Source of the DNA: Chryseobacterium sp. MA9
GTDB taxonomy: Bacteria > Bacteroidota > Bacteroidia > Flavobacteriales > Weeksellaceae
Length of the DNA stretch: 64,000 bases
Assembly: GCF_024399315.1 (NCBI RefSeq)
Contig: NZ_CP075170.1
Coordinates: 1-64,000 of the forward strand
Reading direction: 5' to 3'
Position numbers and translations under genes: made by a program. Below, in pieces: positions 26,393 to 35,360 of the stretch. The notes below the pieces were generated by a model. The model saw only the letters and a program-made list of their open reading frames with translations, was not told the DNA's origin and ran no database searches. Every line of letters starts with the position of its first letter. The first letter of the stretch is position 1.

Positions 26393-28549
26393 ATGAAGAA
26401 AATTACAGTTGGAGCGCTTTTGCTCTCAATGATGTTTACAGGTGTGAAAGCCCAATCTTTAAAATCTCCGGACGGAAAGTTCGAAATGAATTTTCAGTTG
26501 AAAGAAGGAGTACCTTACTACAACCTGAAGTATAATGGAGCAGTGGTAGTTGAAGATTCTAAATTGGGATTGAGATTATTTAAAGACACAGCCATAAAAT
26601 TCGCTTCTGAGATAGCTAAACCAGAAGATGCAAAATTCGATCTGAACAACGGTTTTGCGAAGACAGATGAAAAAAGAGACTCCAAAAATGAAACCTGGCA
26701 GCCGGTTTTAGGAGAAAAGAAAAATTATATCAATCATTATAACGAACTGGCAGTTACCTTGAATCAGGCTTCTACAGACAGAAGCATCGTGGTGAAGTTC
26801 AGATTGTTTAATGATGGATTAGGATTCCGATATGAATTCCCACAGCAGAAGAATCTTAATTATTTTGTCATCAGAGAAGAAGATTCTGAAATTGATTTTC
26901 CTACCGATATGAAGGCATGGTGGATGGTAGCAGATTATGACTCTCAGGAATATCAGTATCAGGAAACAAAAGTATCTGAAATTCCGGCAAAATGGGATAA
27001 AGCATATGATGCAAACGCTTCACAGTCTTTGGTGAAAAATGCAGTTCAGTCTCCGTTAATGCTTAAAAGAGAAGGAAAAGAGCCCTTATATATCAACGTT
27101 GCTGAAGCAGCGGTGTTGGATTATCCGGCTTCACACCTGGAAGTAGATGCGCAGAACTTTAAGTTTAAAACACATTTAACTGCTGACAGACAGGGAGCAA
27201 AAGGATATATTCAGACTCCGTCAGTTACCCCTTGGAGAACAATTATCGTAGCTCCGAAAGCAGAGCAGGTGATGGATTCTAAAATGATCTTCAACCTTAA
27301 CGAGCCTACAAAGTATACAGATACTTCTTACATTCATCCTACAAAGTACATGGGAGTTTGGTGGGAAATGATCATCGGAAAATCTCAGTGGGCGTATTCC
27401 ACAGCTGAAAATGTTCATTTAGGTAAAACTGATTTTGCTAAATTGACACCGAATGGAAAACATGCAGCCAACAATACAAAAGTTAAAGAATATATTGACT
27501 TTGCGGCAGAAAATGGATTCCAGGGATTATTGATCGAAGGTTGGAATATCGGTTGGGAAGACTGGTTCGGACACTCAAAAGAATATGTTTTTGACTTCAT
27601 TACCCCTTACCCGGATTTCGATATCAAAATGTTGAATGAATATGCCCATTCAAAAGGAATTAAGCTGATCATGCACCATGAAACTTCAGGTTCTGCAACG
27701 AACTACGAAAGATGGGCAGATAAAGCATTCCAAACCATGAATAAATACGGCTATGATGCTGTGAAAACAGGATATGTAGGAGATATTATTCCTAGAGGAG
27801 AACATCATTATTCTCAATGGACAATTAACCATTACTATAGAATTGCAGAAAAGGCAAACGACTATAAAATCATGGTCAATTCTCACGAATCTGTACGTCC
27901 TACAGGAGAAAGCCGTACCTATCCGAACTATATCTCTGCCGAAGCAGCACGTGGAACAGAATATGAAGCATTCGGAGGAAACAAGCCAGATCACCAGACG
28001 GTCCTTCCGTTTACAAGATGGATGGGAGGTTCTATGGATTATACACCTGGTATTTTCCAGACGAAATTAGATTATTATTTCCCTGGAGATAACCGTTTCG
28101 TAAAAACTACTCTGGTAAAACAATTGGCCCTTTATGTAACAATGTACATGCCGCTTCAGATGGCTGCGGATCTTCCTGAAAACTACAAAAAGCATATGGA
28201 TGCATTCCAGTTTATCAAGGATGTAGCAGCAGATTGGGATGATACAAAAATCTTATCTGCAGAACCGGGAGATTATGTAGTTACAGCAAGAAAAGCAAAA
28301 GGTACTGAAAATTGGTTTGTAGGAGGTATTACCGATGAAAACAAACGCGAGTATACCGTAGACTTCTCGTTCCTGGATAAAGGAAAAAAATATGAAGCAA
28401 CGATCTATGAAGATGGAAAAGATGCTGATTATATTGATAATCCTCAAAGCTATAATATCTACAAGAAAGAGATTACAGGCAAGTCAAAAATTAATTTTAA
28501 AATGGCAAGAAGCGGCGGTTTCGCAATTTCAATTAAACCAGTAAAATAA
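26393..28549 (+). CDS. susB: Glycoside hydrolase family 97 alpha-glucosidase (SusB-like)
   Basis: A 718-residue periplasmic enzyme with a signal peptide ending near KAQSL. It has the GH97 three-part layout: an N-terminal beta-sandwich (SPDGKFEMNFQLKEGVPYY), a TIM-barrel (YIDFAAENGFQGLLIEGWN, LIMHHETSGSATNYERW, AVKTGYVGDIIPRGEHHYSQW, MVNSHESVRPTGESRTYPN, AARGTEYEAFGG) and a C-terminal domain. The acidic residues of the HHET, HES and RGTEYEA blocks are the likely calcium ligands and catalytic glutamates, as in Bacteroides SusB, an inverting alpha-glucosidase. I favour the inverting subgroup because the barrel has TGYVGD rather than a KVDF-type motif, but this is from memory. It lies 73 bp after susE. 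Confidence 0.93.
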   Translation: MKKITVGALLLSMMFTGVKAQSLKSPDGKFEMNFQLKEGVPYYNLKYNGAVVVEDSKLGLRLFKDTAIKFASEIAKPEDAKFDLNNGFAKTDEKRDSKNETWQPVLGEKKNYINHYNELAVTLNQASTDRSIVVKFRLFNDGLGFRYEFPQQKNLNYFVIREEDSEIDFPTDMKAWWMVADYDSQEYQYQETKVSEIPAKWDKAYDANASQSLVKNAVQSPLMLKREGKEPLYINVAEAAVLDYPASHLEVDAQNFKFKTHLTADRQGAKGYIQTPSVTPWRTIIVAPKAEQVMDSKMIFNLNEPTKYTDTSYIHPTKYMGVWWEMIIGKSQWAYSTAENVHLGKTDFAKLTPNGKHAANNTKVKEYIDFAAENGFQGLLIEGWNIGWEDWFGHSKEYVFDFITPYPDFDIKMLNEYAHSKGIKLIMHHETSGSATNYERWADKAFQTMNKYGYDAVKTGYVGDIIPRGEHHYSQWTINHYYRIAEKANDYKIMVNSHESVRPTGESRTYPNYISAEAARGTEYEAFGGNKPDHQTVLPFTRWMGGSMDYTPGIFQTKLDYYFPGDNRFVKTTLVKQLALYVTMYMPLQMAADLPENYKKHMDAFQFIKDVAADWDDTKILSAEPGDYVVTARKAKGTENWFVGGITDENKREYTVDFSFLDKGKKYEATIYEDGKDADYIDNPQSYNIYKKEITGKSKINFKMARSGGFAISIKPVK

Positions 28550-28570
28550 TTTTAAAGAGACACTAAGGTG

Positions 28571-28610
28571 CCCCGGTTCATCGGTTTTTCGATGTCCGGG
28601 GTATTTTTTT
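28571..28610 (+). terminator. Terminator of the sus operon
   Basis: CCCCGG / CCGGGG (28571-28576 and 28596-28601) enclose an inner stem CATCG / CGATG and are followed by 'gta' and seven T. It separates the GH97 gene from the convergent hydroxylase gene. Confidence 0.8.
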
Positions 28611-28616
28611 GACAGA

Positions 28617-29618
28617 TTATTTATCTGCTGCATGCTGGTTCAGTTGTGAATATTGATATTCAGTGCCGGGTGTCTGCTCCTTTAAAGGGGTACTTTCATT
28701 TTTTATTTTTTCCTTATGCTTGTTGTATTCCTTCTGATACTGCTTTACCGTTTTTCCGGTACCATCATGTCTCCATCCCGGCGAATAAAAAAGATACTTT
28801 ATACGGTCTTTGAAAGAAAGTCCGGGCTGTCTGATATCTTTTCCTATTCTTCTCCATTCATAGAAAAGCATGGTTGCTGGATCTTTGGACTTTATTTTTG
28901 GATATACACCATATTTCACAGGGACTTCGGGATCTTCTTTTTCAAAAGTTCCGAAAATTTTATCCCAGATAATCAGTCCCATTCCCATATTACGATCCAG
29001 ATATTTGATGTTACAGGCATGATGTACTCTGTGATGAGAAGGAGTAACCAGAATATATTCTAAAAATCCCATACTTTTAATAGACTGTGTATGAACAAAG
29101 GTGCCGTAAATCTGTATCGCAGAATACGCTACCAGAATATGCCATGGATGGAAGCCCATAAACGCTAGAGGAGAGAAAAACAAATATCTGTATAATGGCT
29201 GAAATACGGGACTTCTGAATCCTGTGCTGATGTTGAAATAATCAGAATTGTGATGGGTAATATGTACAGCCCAGAAGACTCGTGAGTGATGATCTACATA
29301 ATGATGAACATAATAAGCGAAATCCTGAGCCAGAAATACAGCAATCCAATACCAAATTCCCTCTTGCCAGTCGAAAATGCGGTGATGATAAAAAAACATC
29401 ATGACAAACAAAGAGAACCCTTTCATGATGATGTCTAATCCGTAGTTGAGCAAAGCAAAAAGGACATTGGTTGCTACATCTTTAGTTTCGTAAATTTTTT
29501 CCTTATTAAAATGGCTGTAAGCCATCTCTGCAAAAATAATTACAGCAAATACAGGGATGGTCCATGTATAAACAACATCTGGACCCTCAGCTTGGAACAT
29601 ACTACTGAAATCAAACAT
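28617..29618 (-). CDS. Sterol desaturase / fatty acid hydroxylase family membrane protein
   Basis: A 333-residue integral membrane di-iron enzyme. The histidine clusters that ligate the iron pair are visible in order: HHYVDHHSRVFWAVHITHH (two HxxxHH-type motifs around residues 105-123), and later PSHHRVHHACN. The N-terminal half carries three or four transmembrane segments. The family hydroxylates or desaturates lipid substrates with O2; the bacterial substrate is unknown. The C-terminal tail is hydrophilic, basic and low in complexity (YQKEYNKHKEKIKNE). It interrupts the sus locus on the opposite strand and has no obvious link to starch use. Confidence 0.87.
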   Translation of the reverse strand: MFDFSSMFQAEGPDVVYTWTIPVFAVIIFAEMAYSHFNKEKIYETKDVATNVLFALLNYGLDIIMKGFSLFVMMFFYHHRIFDWQEGIWYWIAVFLAQDFAYYVHHYVDHHSRVFWAVHITHHNSDYFNISTGFRSPVFQPLYRYLFFSPLAFMGFHPWHILVAYSAIQIYGTFVHTQSIKSMGFLEYILVTPSHHRVHHACNIKYLDRNMGMGLIIWDKIFGTFEKEDPEVPVKYGVYPKIKSKDPATMLFYEWRRIGKDIRQPGLSFKDRIKYLFYSPGWRHDGTGKTVKQYQKEYNKHKEKIKNESTPLKEQTPGTEYQYSQLNQHAADK

Positions 29619-29761
29619 TTTTTCTGTAAAACTAAAGATAAAAAGGGGGATAAATTAACTTTTAAGATGAATTTTTTATGAAAAATTTAATCTTTTTCTA
29701 TAAAAGTTAAAAAATGAAAGCCAAATTTTGAAAAATTACAGGTGCCAGGATGAAAAAAGGG

Positions 29762-29786
29762 GACATTCTACTATATTTTGAATGTC
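29762..29786. promoter_or_regulatory. Inverted repeat upstream of the amylase gene
   Basis: GACATTC / GAATGTC (29762-29768 and 29780-29786) is a perfect 7-bp inverted repeat 35 bases before the amylase ATG. It may be an operator or a leader hairpin. Confidence 0.35.
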
Positions 29787-29820
29787 TATATGAAAATTAA
29801 ATGCTAAATTGAACACTAAT

Positions 29821-31680
29821 ATGAAGACAATATTTGCAGCATTAGCCCTTTCAATAGCTTCTGCAGCCTTTTCCCAAAAAGTGTTGGAAAGAATAGAGCC
29901 GGCTTTCTGGTGGAAAGGAATGAAGAACCCTGAACTTCAGATTCTTGTTTACGGAAAAGACGTTGCCTATAACGAGATTGTACTTTCAGATGGAATACAG
30001 ATCAAAGATATTCGGAAAGTTGATAATCCGAATTACGTTTTTATTACTGTAAATACCAACGAAATAAATGTTCCGAAGTTTACTATTAATATTAAAAAAG
30101 GGAATAAAAATCTAAGTTCCTACACATATGAACTGAAGCAAAGGAATCCCGGATCTGCCAACCGCGAATCGTTTACCTCAAAAGATGTCATGTATCTGAT
30201 CATGCCGGACCGCTTTGCCAATGGTAATGAAAAAAATGATTCAAAACCGGAACTTACAGAAAAAGCAGATCGCACTCTGCCTAATGGAAGACATGGCGGA
30301 GATCTCAGCGGTATCATTAATCATCTTGACTATATTCAGAATCTGGGAGCAACAGCAGTTTGGCTGACTCCGGTAAATGAAGACAATGAGAAAGTGTATT
30401 CCTATCACGGATATGCCCAGACCGATCTGTATAAAATTGATGCCCGCTACGGAACCAATGAAGACTATAAAACTTTATCCAAAGAGCTGAATAAACGAAA
30501 TATGATGTTGGTGATGGATTATGTCACCAACCATTGGGGCGGTTCACACTGGATGATCAAAGATCTTCCTTCAAAAGATTGGATACACTGGTTTGATGAA
30601 GGAGAAAAAGGGTTTAAACGTTCCAATTATAAAACGACAACGCAATTCGATACCAATGCTTCAGATATTGATAAAAAATATGCGCTGAACGGATGGTTTG
30701 ATACCACCATGCCAGATATTAATCAAAAAAATCCACTGGTTTTGAAATATTTGATTCAAAATGCAATCTGGTGGATAGAATATGCAGAATTAGGAGGATT
30801 TCGGGTAGATACCTATCCTTATAATGATAAAGATGGTATGGCAAAATGGGCTAAAGCGATTACCGATGAATATCCAAAATTCAATATCGTTGGAGAAACC
30901 TGGCTTTATACGGCAGCACAAATTGCAGCGTGGCAGAAAAATTCGAAAATAGGAGAAATAGAAGGATATAATTCAAATTTACCATCGGTAATGGATTTTA
31001 TGCTATTTGAAAATATGCCTAAAGCTCTTAAAGAAAAGGAAAGCTGGGATAAAGGTATGATTAGAATTTATGACTCTTTTACAAGTGATTTCCTTTATCC
31101 GGATATTAATAACCTTCTGGTTTTCTTTGAAAATCATGATACAGAAAGATGGAATGAAATCTTTAATGCAAATCCTGACGCCTACAAAATAGGACTTGCT
31201 CTCATCTCAACAGTAAGAGGAATTCCCCAGATCTATTACGGATCAGAAATAGGAATGAGAGGAGATAAGACGAAGGGAGGTGATGCAGATAGCCGACGGG
31301 ATTTTCCGGGAGGCTGGAAGTCTGATTCTCAGAATGCTTTCAATCCATCTGCTCAGACTCCGGAACAAAAGGAATTTTTCAGGTTTTCTCAGAAACTACT
31401 AAACTGGAGAAAAGGTAAGGAAGTTATTCATAATGGGAAAACTAAAAATTTCGTTCCTCAGGATGGTGTTTTTGTGTATTTCAGATACAATGAAAAAGAA
31501 AGTGTAATGGTGGTCATCAACAATAATGAAAAAGATCAGATGTTAAACTTGAAACGATTTGCCGAATCACTTAATGGATTTACAAAAGGGAAAGAGGTTA
31601 TTTCAGGAAAAGAATTTATGTTGCAGAATACAATCAATATTTCTGCAAAAACTCCATTGATCATTGAACTTGAAAAATAA
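29821..31680 (+). CDS. GH13 cyclomaltodextrinase/neopullulanase-type alpha-amylase
   Basis: A secreted or periplasmic enzyme of 619 residues (signal peptide MKTIFAALALSIASAAFSQ) that should cleave alpha-1,4 bonds in maltodextrins or cyclodextrins. An N-terminal beta-sandwich (about 20-115) is followed by the GH13 barrel with region I MDYVTNHWG, region II GFRVDTYPY (nucleophile Asp), region III IVGETW (acid/base Glu) and region IV FFENHDTER, then a C-terminal beta domain. This is the role of SusA in Bacteroides. The start is the ATG at 29821; a TTG four codons earlier is less likely. It leads a second operon: an NTF2-like gene follows after 9 bases and the permease overlaps that. Confidence 0.94.
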   Translation: MKTIFAALALSIASAAFSQKVLERIEPAFWWKGMKNPELQILVYGKDVAYNEIVLSDGIQIKDIRKVDNPNYVFITVNTNEINVPKFTINIKKGNKNLSSYTYELKQRNPGSANRESFTSKDVMYLIMPDRFANGNEKNDSKPELTEKADRTLPNGRHGGDLSGIINHLDYIQNLGATAVWLTPVNEDNEKVYSYHGYAQTDLYKIDARYGTNEDYKTLSKELNKRNMMLVMDYVTNHWGGSHWMIKDLPSKDWIHWFDEGEKGFKRSNYKTTTQFDTNASDIDKKYALNGWFDTTMPDINQKNPLVLKYLIQNAIWWIEYAELGGFRVDTYPYNDKDGMAKWAKAITDEYPKFNIVGETWLYTAAQIAAWQKNSKIGEIEGYNSNLPSVMDFMLFENMPKALKEKESWDKGMIRIYDSFTSDFLYPDINNLLVFFENHDTERWNEIFNANPDAYKIGLALISTVRGIPQIYYGSEIGMRGDKTKGGDADSRRDFPGGWKSDSQNAFNPSAQTPEQKEFFRFSQKLLNWRKGKEVIHNGKTKNFVPQDGVFVYFRYNEKESVMVVINNNEKDQMLNLKRFAESLNGFTKGKEVISGKEFMLQNTINISAKTPLIIELEK

Positions 31681-31689
31681 TTAATACAT

Positions 31690-32208
31690 ATGAAAAAACT
31701 AACGACTGCTTATACATTAATCCTCTTTGTACTGGGATTTTCTTTATTGAGTGCACAGTCGAAGACCGTATTTGAGAAAGAAAAATCGGAAATCAGTACC
31801 ATGCTTGATGCATTCAATGCAGCTGCGGCGATAGCGGACTACAACGCCTATTTTAATCTCTTTGCGGACGAATCTACCTTCATTGGAACGGATGCTACCG
31901 AAATCTGGGATAAAAAAGCATTTATGGTATGGGCAAAACCTTATTTTGACAAAAAGAAAACCTGGAATTTTAAAGCTCTTAAAAGAAATATCTACTTCAG
32001 CAAAGATGGTAAACTGGCGTGGTTCGATGAACTATTGGATACCCAGATGAAAATATGCAGAGGCTCCGGAGTGGTAGAAAAAATCAACGGAAGCTGGAAA
32101 GTAAAACAATATGTCCTTTCTGTGACGGTTCCTAATGAGGTGGTTGATAAAGTGGTGGTTGAAAAAACGCCTATCGAGGACGCATTAATCCAAAAATTGA
32201 AGTCATAA
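31690..32208 (+). CDS. Secreted NTF2-like protein in the maltose operon
   Basis: A 172-residue protein with a signal peptide (MKKLTTAYTLILFVLGFSLLSAQ) and an NTF2/DUF4440-like domain: helix EISTMLDAFNAAAAIADYNAYFNLF, strand DESTFIGTDATEIWDKKAFMVW, and the final GSGVVEKINGSWKVKQYVLSVTVP. It resembles the protein encoded at 2010 in layout. The function is unknown, but the gene sits between the amylase (9-base gap) and the maltose permease, whose ATG overlaps its stop codon by one base (TAATG), so it is co-transcribed and perhaps translationally coupled. I cannot say whether it binds sugar. Confidence 0.82.
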   Translation: MKKLTTAYTLILFVLGFSLLSAQSKTVFEKEKSEISTMLDAFNAAAAIADYNAYFNLFADESTFIGTDATEIWDKKAFMVWAKPYFDKKKTWNFKALKRNIYFSKDGKLAWFDELLDTQMKICRGSGVVEKINGSWKVKQYVLSVTVPNEVVDKVVVEKTPIEDALIQKLKS

Positions 32209-33626
32209 TGGCAGAAATGGTGGGGAGATATAATACGGGGCCATTTGGAAAAAGAAAAAAGCCAGATTTATCCATGCTCCAGATTATTAATATGAGTATG
32301 GGATTCCTTGGGATTCAAATGGCATTCGGATTACAAAATGGAAATGCAAGCCGTATTCTGGGTAATTTAGGAGCTGATGTTCACGAACTGTCCTGGTTCT
32401 GGCTGGTTGCTCCTGTTACAGGTTTGATTGTTCAGCCTATTATCGGCCATATGGGTGACAATACATGGAGTCCACTGGGAAGAAGAAAACCTTACTTTTT
32501 AATTGGAGCAGTTTTATGTGCTATTGGACTGGTGCTTCTTCCGAATGCTGCTTCTGTGACTCAGATGTTCGCTGCTAATGCGCTTTTATTAGCAGTAATA
32601 TTCCTTGCTATGATGGATGCTTCCGTAAACATTGCGATGGAGCCTTTCAGAGCTTTGGTAGGGGATATGCTCCCGAAACATCAGGGAACAATAGGATTTT
32701 CAGTACAGACAATTCTGATTGGAATCGGGGCTGTATTGGGCTCTTATTTACCGGATTGGTTAACAAAAATGGGGATTTCCAACGAAGCCCCGGCAGGGTT
32801 TGTAGCAGATAATGTGATTTATTCTTTTTATATAGGAGCAGGATTGCTTATCATATCAATTCTTTACACCATAATGACAACCAGGGAATACTCTCCACAG
32901 GAGTTTGCTGATTTTGAAGATGGAAAAGAAGTTGAGAAGCAGGAATCTAAGTTTTCGGATATTTTCAAAGATTTTGCGGCAATTCCTGTACAGATGAAAA
33001 AGCTGGGAATTGTTCAGTTTTTTTCATGGTTTGCTTTATTTACCATGTGGGTTTTTACCACCAGTGCATTAGCTACCCATCATTTTGGTCTTTCTCCGGA
33101 AGATACCCATTCCAAAGCATTTAATGATGCCGGGGATTTAACTGGAAAGCTTTTCGGAATGTACAATTTATGGGCAATCCCATTTGCTTTTTTATTGACA
33201 CCTATAGCGAAACTGATCGGTAAAAAACAGACTCATGCTTTGGCTTTATTGTGTGGCGGTTTGGGGCTCGTTTCAATGTATTTCATTAAAGATGTCGACA
33301 ATTTATGGATATCAATGATCGGATTAGGTTTCGCTTGGGCAAGTATTCTTGCAATGCCTTATGCGATGCTTATTGAAGTGATTCCACAGAGAAAAATGGG
33401 AGTTTATATGGGGATATTCAATTTCTTTATTGTTATTCCGCAGATAATCAATGGATTATTTGGAGGTCCTGTTGTAAGCGGTGTTTTCGGAAAACAGGCC
33501 ATGGATTATGTTGTGGTAGGAGGTGTTTGTATGCTGATAGGAGCTGTAGTGACCATGATTTTTGTTAAATCAGAAGATGAAACCCCTAAGGAAATTGAAG
33601 AAGAAATCAAACAGGTGCATTTTTAA
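32208..33626 (+). CDS. MFS maltose/sucrose-type transporter (GPH/SLC45-like)
   Basis: A 472-residue inner-membrane sugar permease with 12 hydrophobic segments. The N-terminal NMSMGFLGIQMAFGLQNGNASRI and the loop GDNTWSPLGRRKPYFLIG (motif A of the family after helix 2) are typical of bacterial maltose-proton symporters related to plant sucrose carriers; VIPQRKMGVYMGIFNFFIVIPQI is the matching loop in the second half. It starts within the stop of the NTF2-like gene. It would bring maltose released by the GH97 and GH13 enzymes from periplasm to cytoplasm. A palindromic repeat with a T run (33661-33687) follows and can act as terminator. Confidence 0.92.
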   Translation: MAEMVGRYNTGPFGKRKKPDLSMLQIINMSMGFLGIQMAFGLQNGNASRILGNLGADVHELSWFWLVAPVTGLIVQPIIGHMGDNTWSPLGRRKPYFLIGAVLCAIGLVLLPNAASVTQMFAANALLLAVIFLAMMDASVNIAMEPFRALVGDMLPKHQGTIGFSVQTILIGIGAVLGSYLPDWLTKMGISNEAPAGFVADNVIYSFYIGAGLLIISILYTIMTTREYSPQEFADFEDGKEVEKQESKFSDIFKDFAAIPVQMKKLGIVQFFSWFALFTMWVFTTSALATHHFGLSPEDTHSKAFNDAGDLTGKLFGMYNLWAIPFAFLLTPIAKLIGKKQTHALALLCGGLGLVSMYFIKDVDNLWISMIGLGFAWASILAMPYAMLIEVIPQRKMGVYMGIFNFFIVIPQIINGLFGGPVVSGVFGKQAMDYVVVGGVCMLIGAVVTMIFVKSEDETPKEIEEEIKQVHF

Positions 33627-33655
33627 AAATTGAACAAGTTTAAATTTGAAATATC

Positions 33656-33715
33656 AATAGGAGCGGGCTTTAGCCCGCTTTTTTTACGCGTTTATCAATT
33701 GGCTTTAGCCAAAAC
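33656..33715. repeat. Double-hairpin repeat of the GGCTTTAGCC family, copy 1
   Basis: First hairpin AGCGGGC-TTTA-GCCCGCT (33662-33679) followed by T7, second hairpin TTGGC-TTTA-GCCAA (33699-33712). The same two-hairpin layout is at 60167-60225, with partial copies at 34261 and 50985. Here it probably also ends the permease transcript. Confidence 0.75.
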
Positions 33716-33720
33716 TTATC

Positions 33721-33728
33721 TATTTTTG
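33721..33728 (+). promoter_or_regulatory. -7 box of the unknown gene at 33757
   Basis: TATTTTTG matches TAnnTTTG, 28 bases before the ATG. Confidence 0.5.
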
Positions 33729-33756
33729 TATAAGAACCAATTTTTTACATAAATTA

Positions 33757-34248
33757 ATGAAATTTAGTATTTTGAATAAAATTTTTTCCTTACAAAAGAA
33801 AAATGTTACTAATTATAGATGGTTCACTGAAGAAGAATTACTTCAGGAAGAAATGCTTCAATACGATAAACACGTAGATTTCTATTATGCCAATATCATC
33901 AACTCATTGATTCTTTATACTTATAATGTAAACCAATTGGGTGAAATGGCTCCCATTTTAATAGATCCATTGACGGAACTTTATGAGGAGCTTGATTATG
34001 CATTCATCCCGGTTTTGTTTGATTCTGTCTTTAGAAATAAACGGATTGATGAATCATTTAAAGAAGATTTGCTGCAATTTAAAAAGAAAGTAGATGGTAT
34101 CCCTGTGGAAATTTGGGACTGGGACTTTTTAGACCAACATGAAACATGGAAAAATATAAGACTTGAAGCCGAAATGCTTTTAAATAAACTCAATATAGAA
34201 ACAAGAACTTATAATACGGATTATACTACAATACTATTTAAAAAATAA
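33757..34248 (+). CDS. Uncharacterised cytoplasmic protein
   Basis: A 163-residue, mostly helical, acidic protein that I do not recognise. It has no signal peptide or membrane segment. Visible features are a helix-rich core (NIINSLILYTYNVNQLGEM, PLTELYEELDYAFIPVLFD) and clustered Trp/Asp residues (IPVEIWDWDFLDQHETWK). Coding use matches its neighbours and a good -7 box precedes it, so it is probably a real gene. Repeats flank it on both sides (33656 and 34261), which isolates it from the sus operon and from the pirin gene. Confidence 0.7.
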   Translation: MKFSILNKIFSLQKKNVTNYRWFTEEELLQEEMLQYDKHVDFYYANIINSLILYTYNVNQLGEMAPILIDPLTELYEELDYAFIPVLFDSVFRNKRIDESFKEDLLQFKKKVDGIPVEIWDWDFLDQHETWKNIRLEAEMLLNKLNIETRTYNTDYTTILFKK

Positions 34249-34260
34249 TAACAATAAAAT

Positions 34261-34290
34261 TCAATAGGGGCTTTAGCCCAAACTTAAATC
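34261..34290. repeat. Short GGCTTTAGCC repeat, copy 2
   Basis: GGGC-TTTA-GCCC (34268-34279), preceded by TCAATAG as in copy 1 and followed by AAACTTA as in the right end of copy 1. It looks like the same element with its middle deleted. Confidence 0.6.
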
Positions 34291-34404
34291 TATAATTACT
34301 GTTCAGAATCTATTAGCCTCCCACAGATTTCACGGATAACACAGATGTTTACGTTTATTCATATCTACTTGATCTTCGGAAAAAAGGATATTCGTGGCAT
34401 GAAA

Positions 34405-34470
34405 TTTTATCGCAGATAAAATCCTTATGTCTTAAAAAATATCGAATGTAAAAAAATTGCGTCTTTGCGT
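34405..34470. repeat. Dispersed intergenic repeat, copy A
   Basis: About 66 bases, from TTTTATCGCAGATAAAATCC to TTGCGTCTTTGCGT, match 54341-54407 on the same strand with roughly 80 percent identity by eye. The inner TTTTATC...GATAAAA can pair. Confidence 0.6.
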
Positions 34471-34565
34471 AATCCAACCTATCCTATATTTTCACTTCCT
34501 CAACCTTTTTAACCTATAAACATCCTTTCTTAACCTACATCAACTTTTAAAATACCCCTATACCG

Positions 34566-34573
34566 TACATTTG
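34566..34573 (+). promoter_or_regulatory. -7 box of the pirin gene
   Basis: TACATTTG matches TAnnTTTG, 21 bases before the ATG at 34595. Confidence 0.6.
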
Positions 34574-34594
34574 TACCATAAATAATCACAGAAA

Positions 34595-35323
34595 ATGAAA
34601 ACAGTATATCATAAAGCAGATTCAAGAGGCCATGCCAACCACGGATGGTTAAATTCTTACCATACATTCAGTTTTGCCAACTATCAGAACAGAGACAGAA
34701 CGAACTTTGGTGTTTTAAGAGTATTGAATGATGACACCGTTTCTCAGGGAATGGGCTTCGGAACACACCCGCACAGGGATATGGAAATTATATCCATTCC
34801 TTTGGAAGGAGATTTAGAGCATAAAGATTCAATGGGAACTACAGCGGTGATCAAAAAAGGAGAAATCCAGGTGATGAGTGCCGGAACTGGAGTTAAGCAC
34901 AGTGAATATAATAAAAATAAAGATGAAGAAGTAAAGTTTCTACAGATCTGGGTTTTTCCAAGAGAACTGGATGTTGAACCGCGATACGATCAGAAAAGTA
35001 TTAAAGAAGGTGAAAAGATCAACGGATTCCAACAGATTTTATCTCCTAATAAAAATGATGACGGAGTTTGGATTCATCAGGATGCATGGTTTAATTTGGC
35101 CAATTTTACAAAAGGAAACGGCAAAAATTATATGCTCAACAAAAAAGGAAACGGAGTCTATGCATTTGTTTTAAAAGGAAGCGCAAAAATTGGAGACCGT
35201 GTTCTGAATGAAAGAGACGGATTGGGAATCTGGGATACTCAGAGTTTTAATATTGAAGCTGTAGAAGACACAGAAGTATTATTAATGGAAGTACCAATGG
35301 AACTGCCGTCTTATCTTAAATAA
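34595..35323 (+). CDS. Pirin family protein
   Basis: A 242-residue bicupin protein. The N-terminal cupin has the metal-binding set GTHPHRDMEIISIPLEGDLEH (His-His-Glu ligands) followed by GEIQVMSAGTGVKHSEYN, the pirin signature. Bacterial pirins include YhhW-like quercetin dioxygenases, so an oxygenase or redox role is possible. The C-terminal cupin (GVYAFVLKGSAKIGDRVLNERDGLGIWD) lacks obvious metal ligands, as is usual. An FMN reductase gene follows after 37 bases but has its own -7 box. Function in this organism is not known. Confidence 0.92.
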   Translation: MKTVYHKADSRGHANHGWLNSYHTFSFANYQNRDRTNFGVLRVLNDDTVSQGMGFGTHPHRDMEIISIPLEGDLEHKDSMGTTAVIKKGEIQVMSAGTGVKHSEYNKNKDEEVKFLQIWVFPRELDVEPRYDQKSIKEGEKINGFQQILSPNKNDDGVWIHQDAWFNLANFTKGNGKNYMLNKKGNGVYAFVLKGSAKIGDRVLNERDGLGIWDTQSFNIEAVEDTEVLLMEVPMELPSYLK

Positions 35324-35328
35324 AAAAC

Positions 35329-35336
35329 TAAATTTG
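35329..35336 (+). promoter_or_regulatory. -7 box of the FMN reductase gene
   Basis: TAAATTTG matches TAnnTTTG, 24 bases before the ATG at 35361. Confidence 0.5.
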
Positions 35337-35360
35337 TAATCTTAAAAATAAATCTCACCT

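Larger units (their letters stand above)
34249..34565. other. Repeat-rich intergenic region
   Basis: No gene seen. The region holds a short GGGCTTTAGCCC palindrome (34268-34279), a CACAGATTTCACGGATAACA-type stretch at 34323 (a text familiar from Bacteroidota intergenic repeats), and a 66-base sequence at 34405-34470 that recurs near 54341. Confidence 0.6.
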
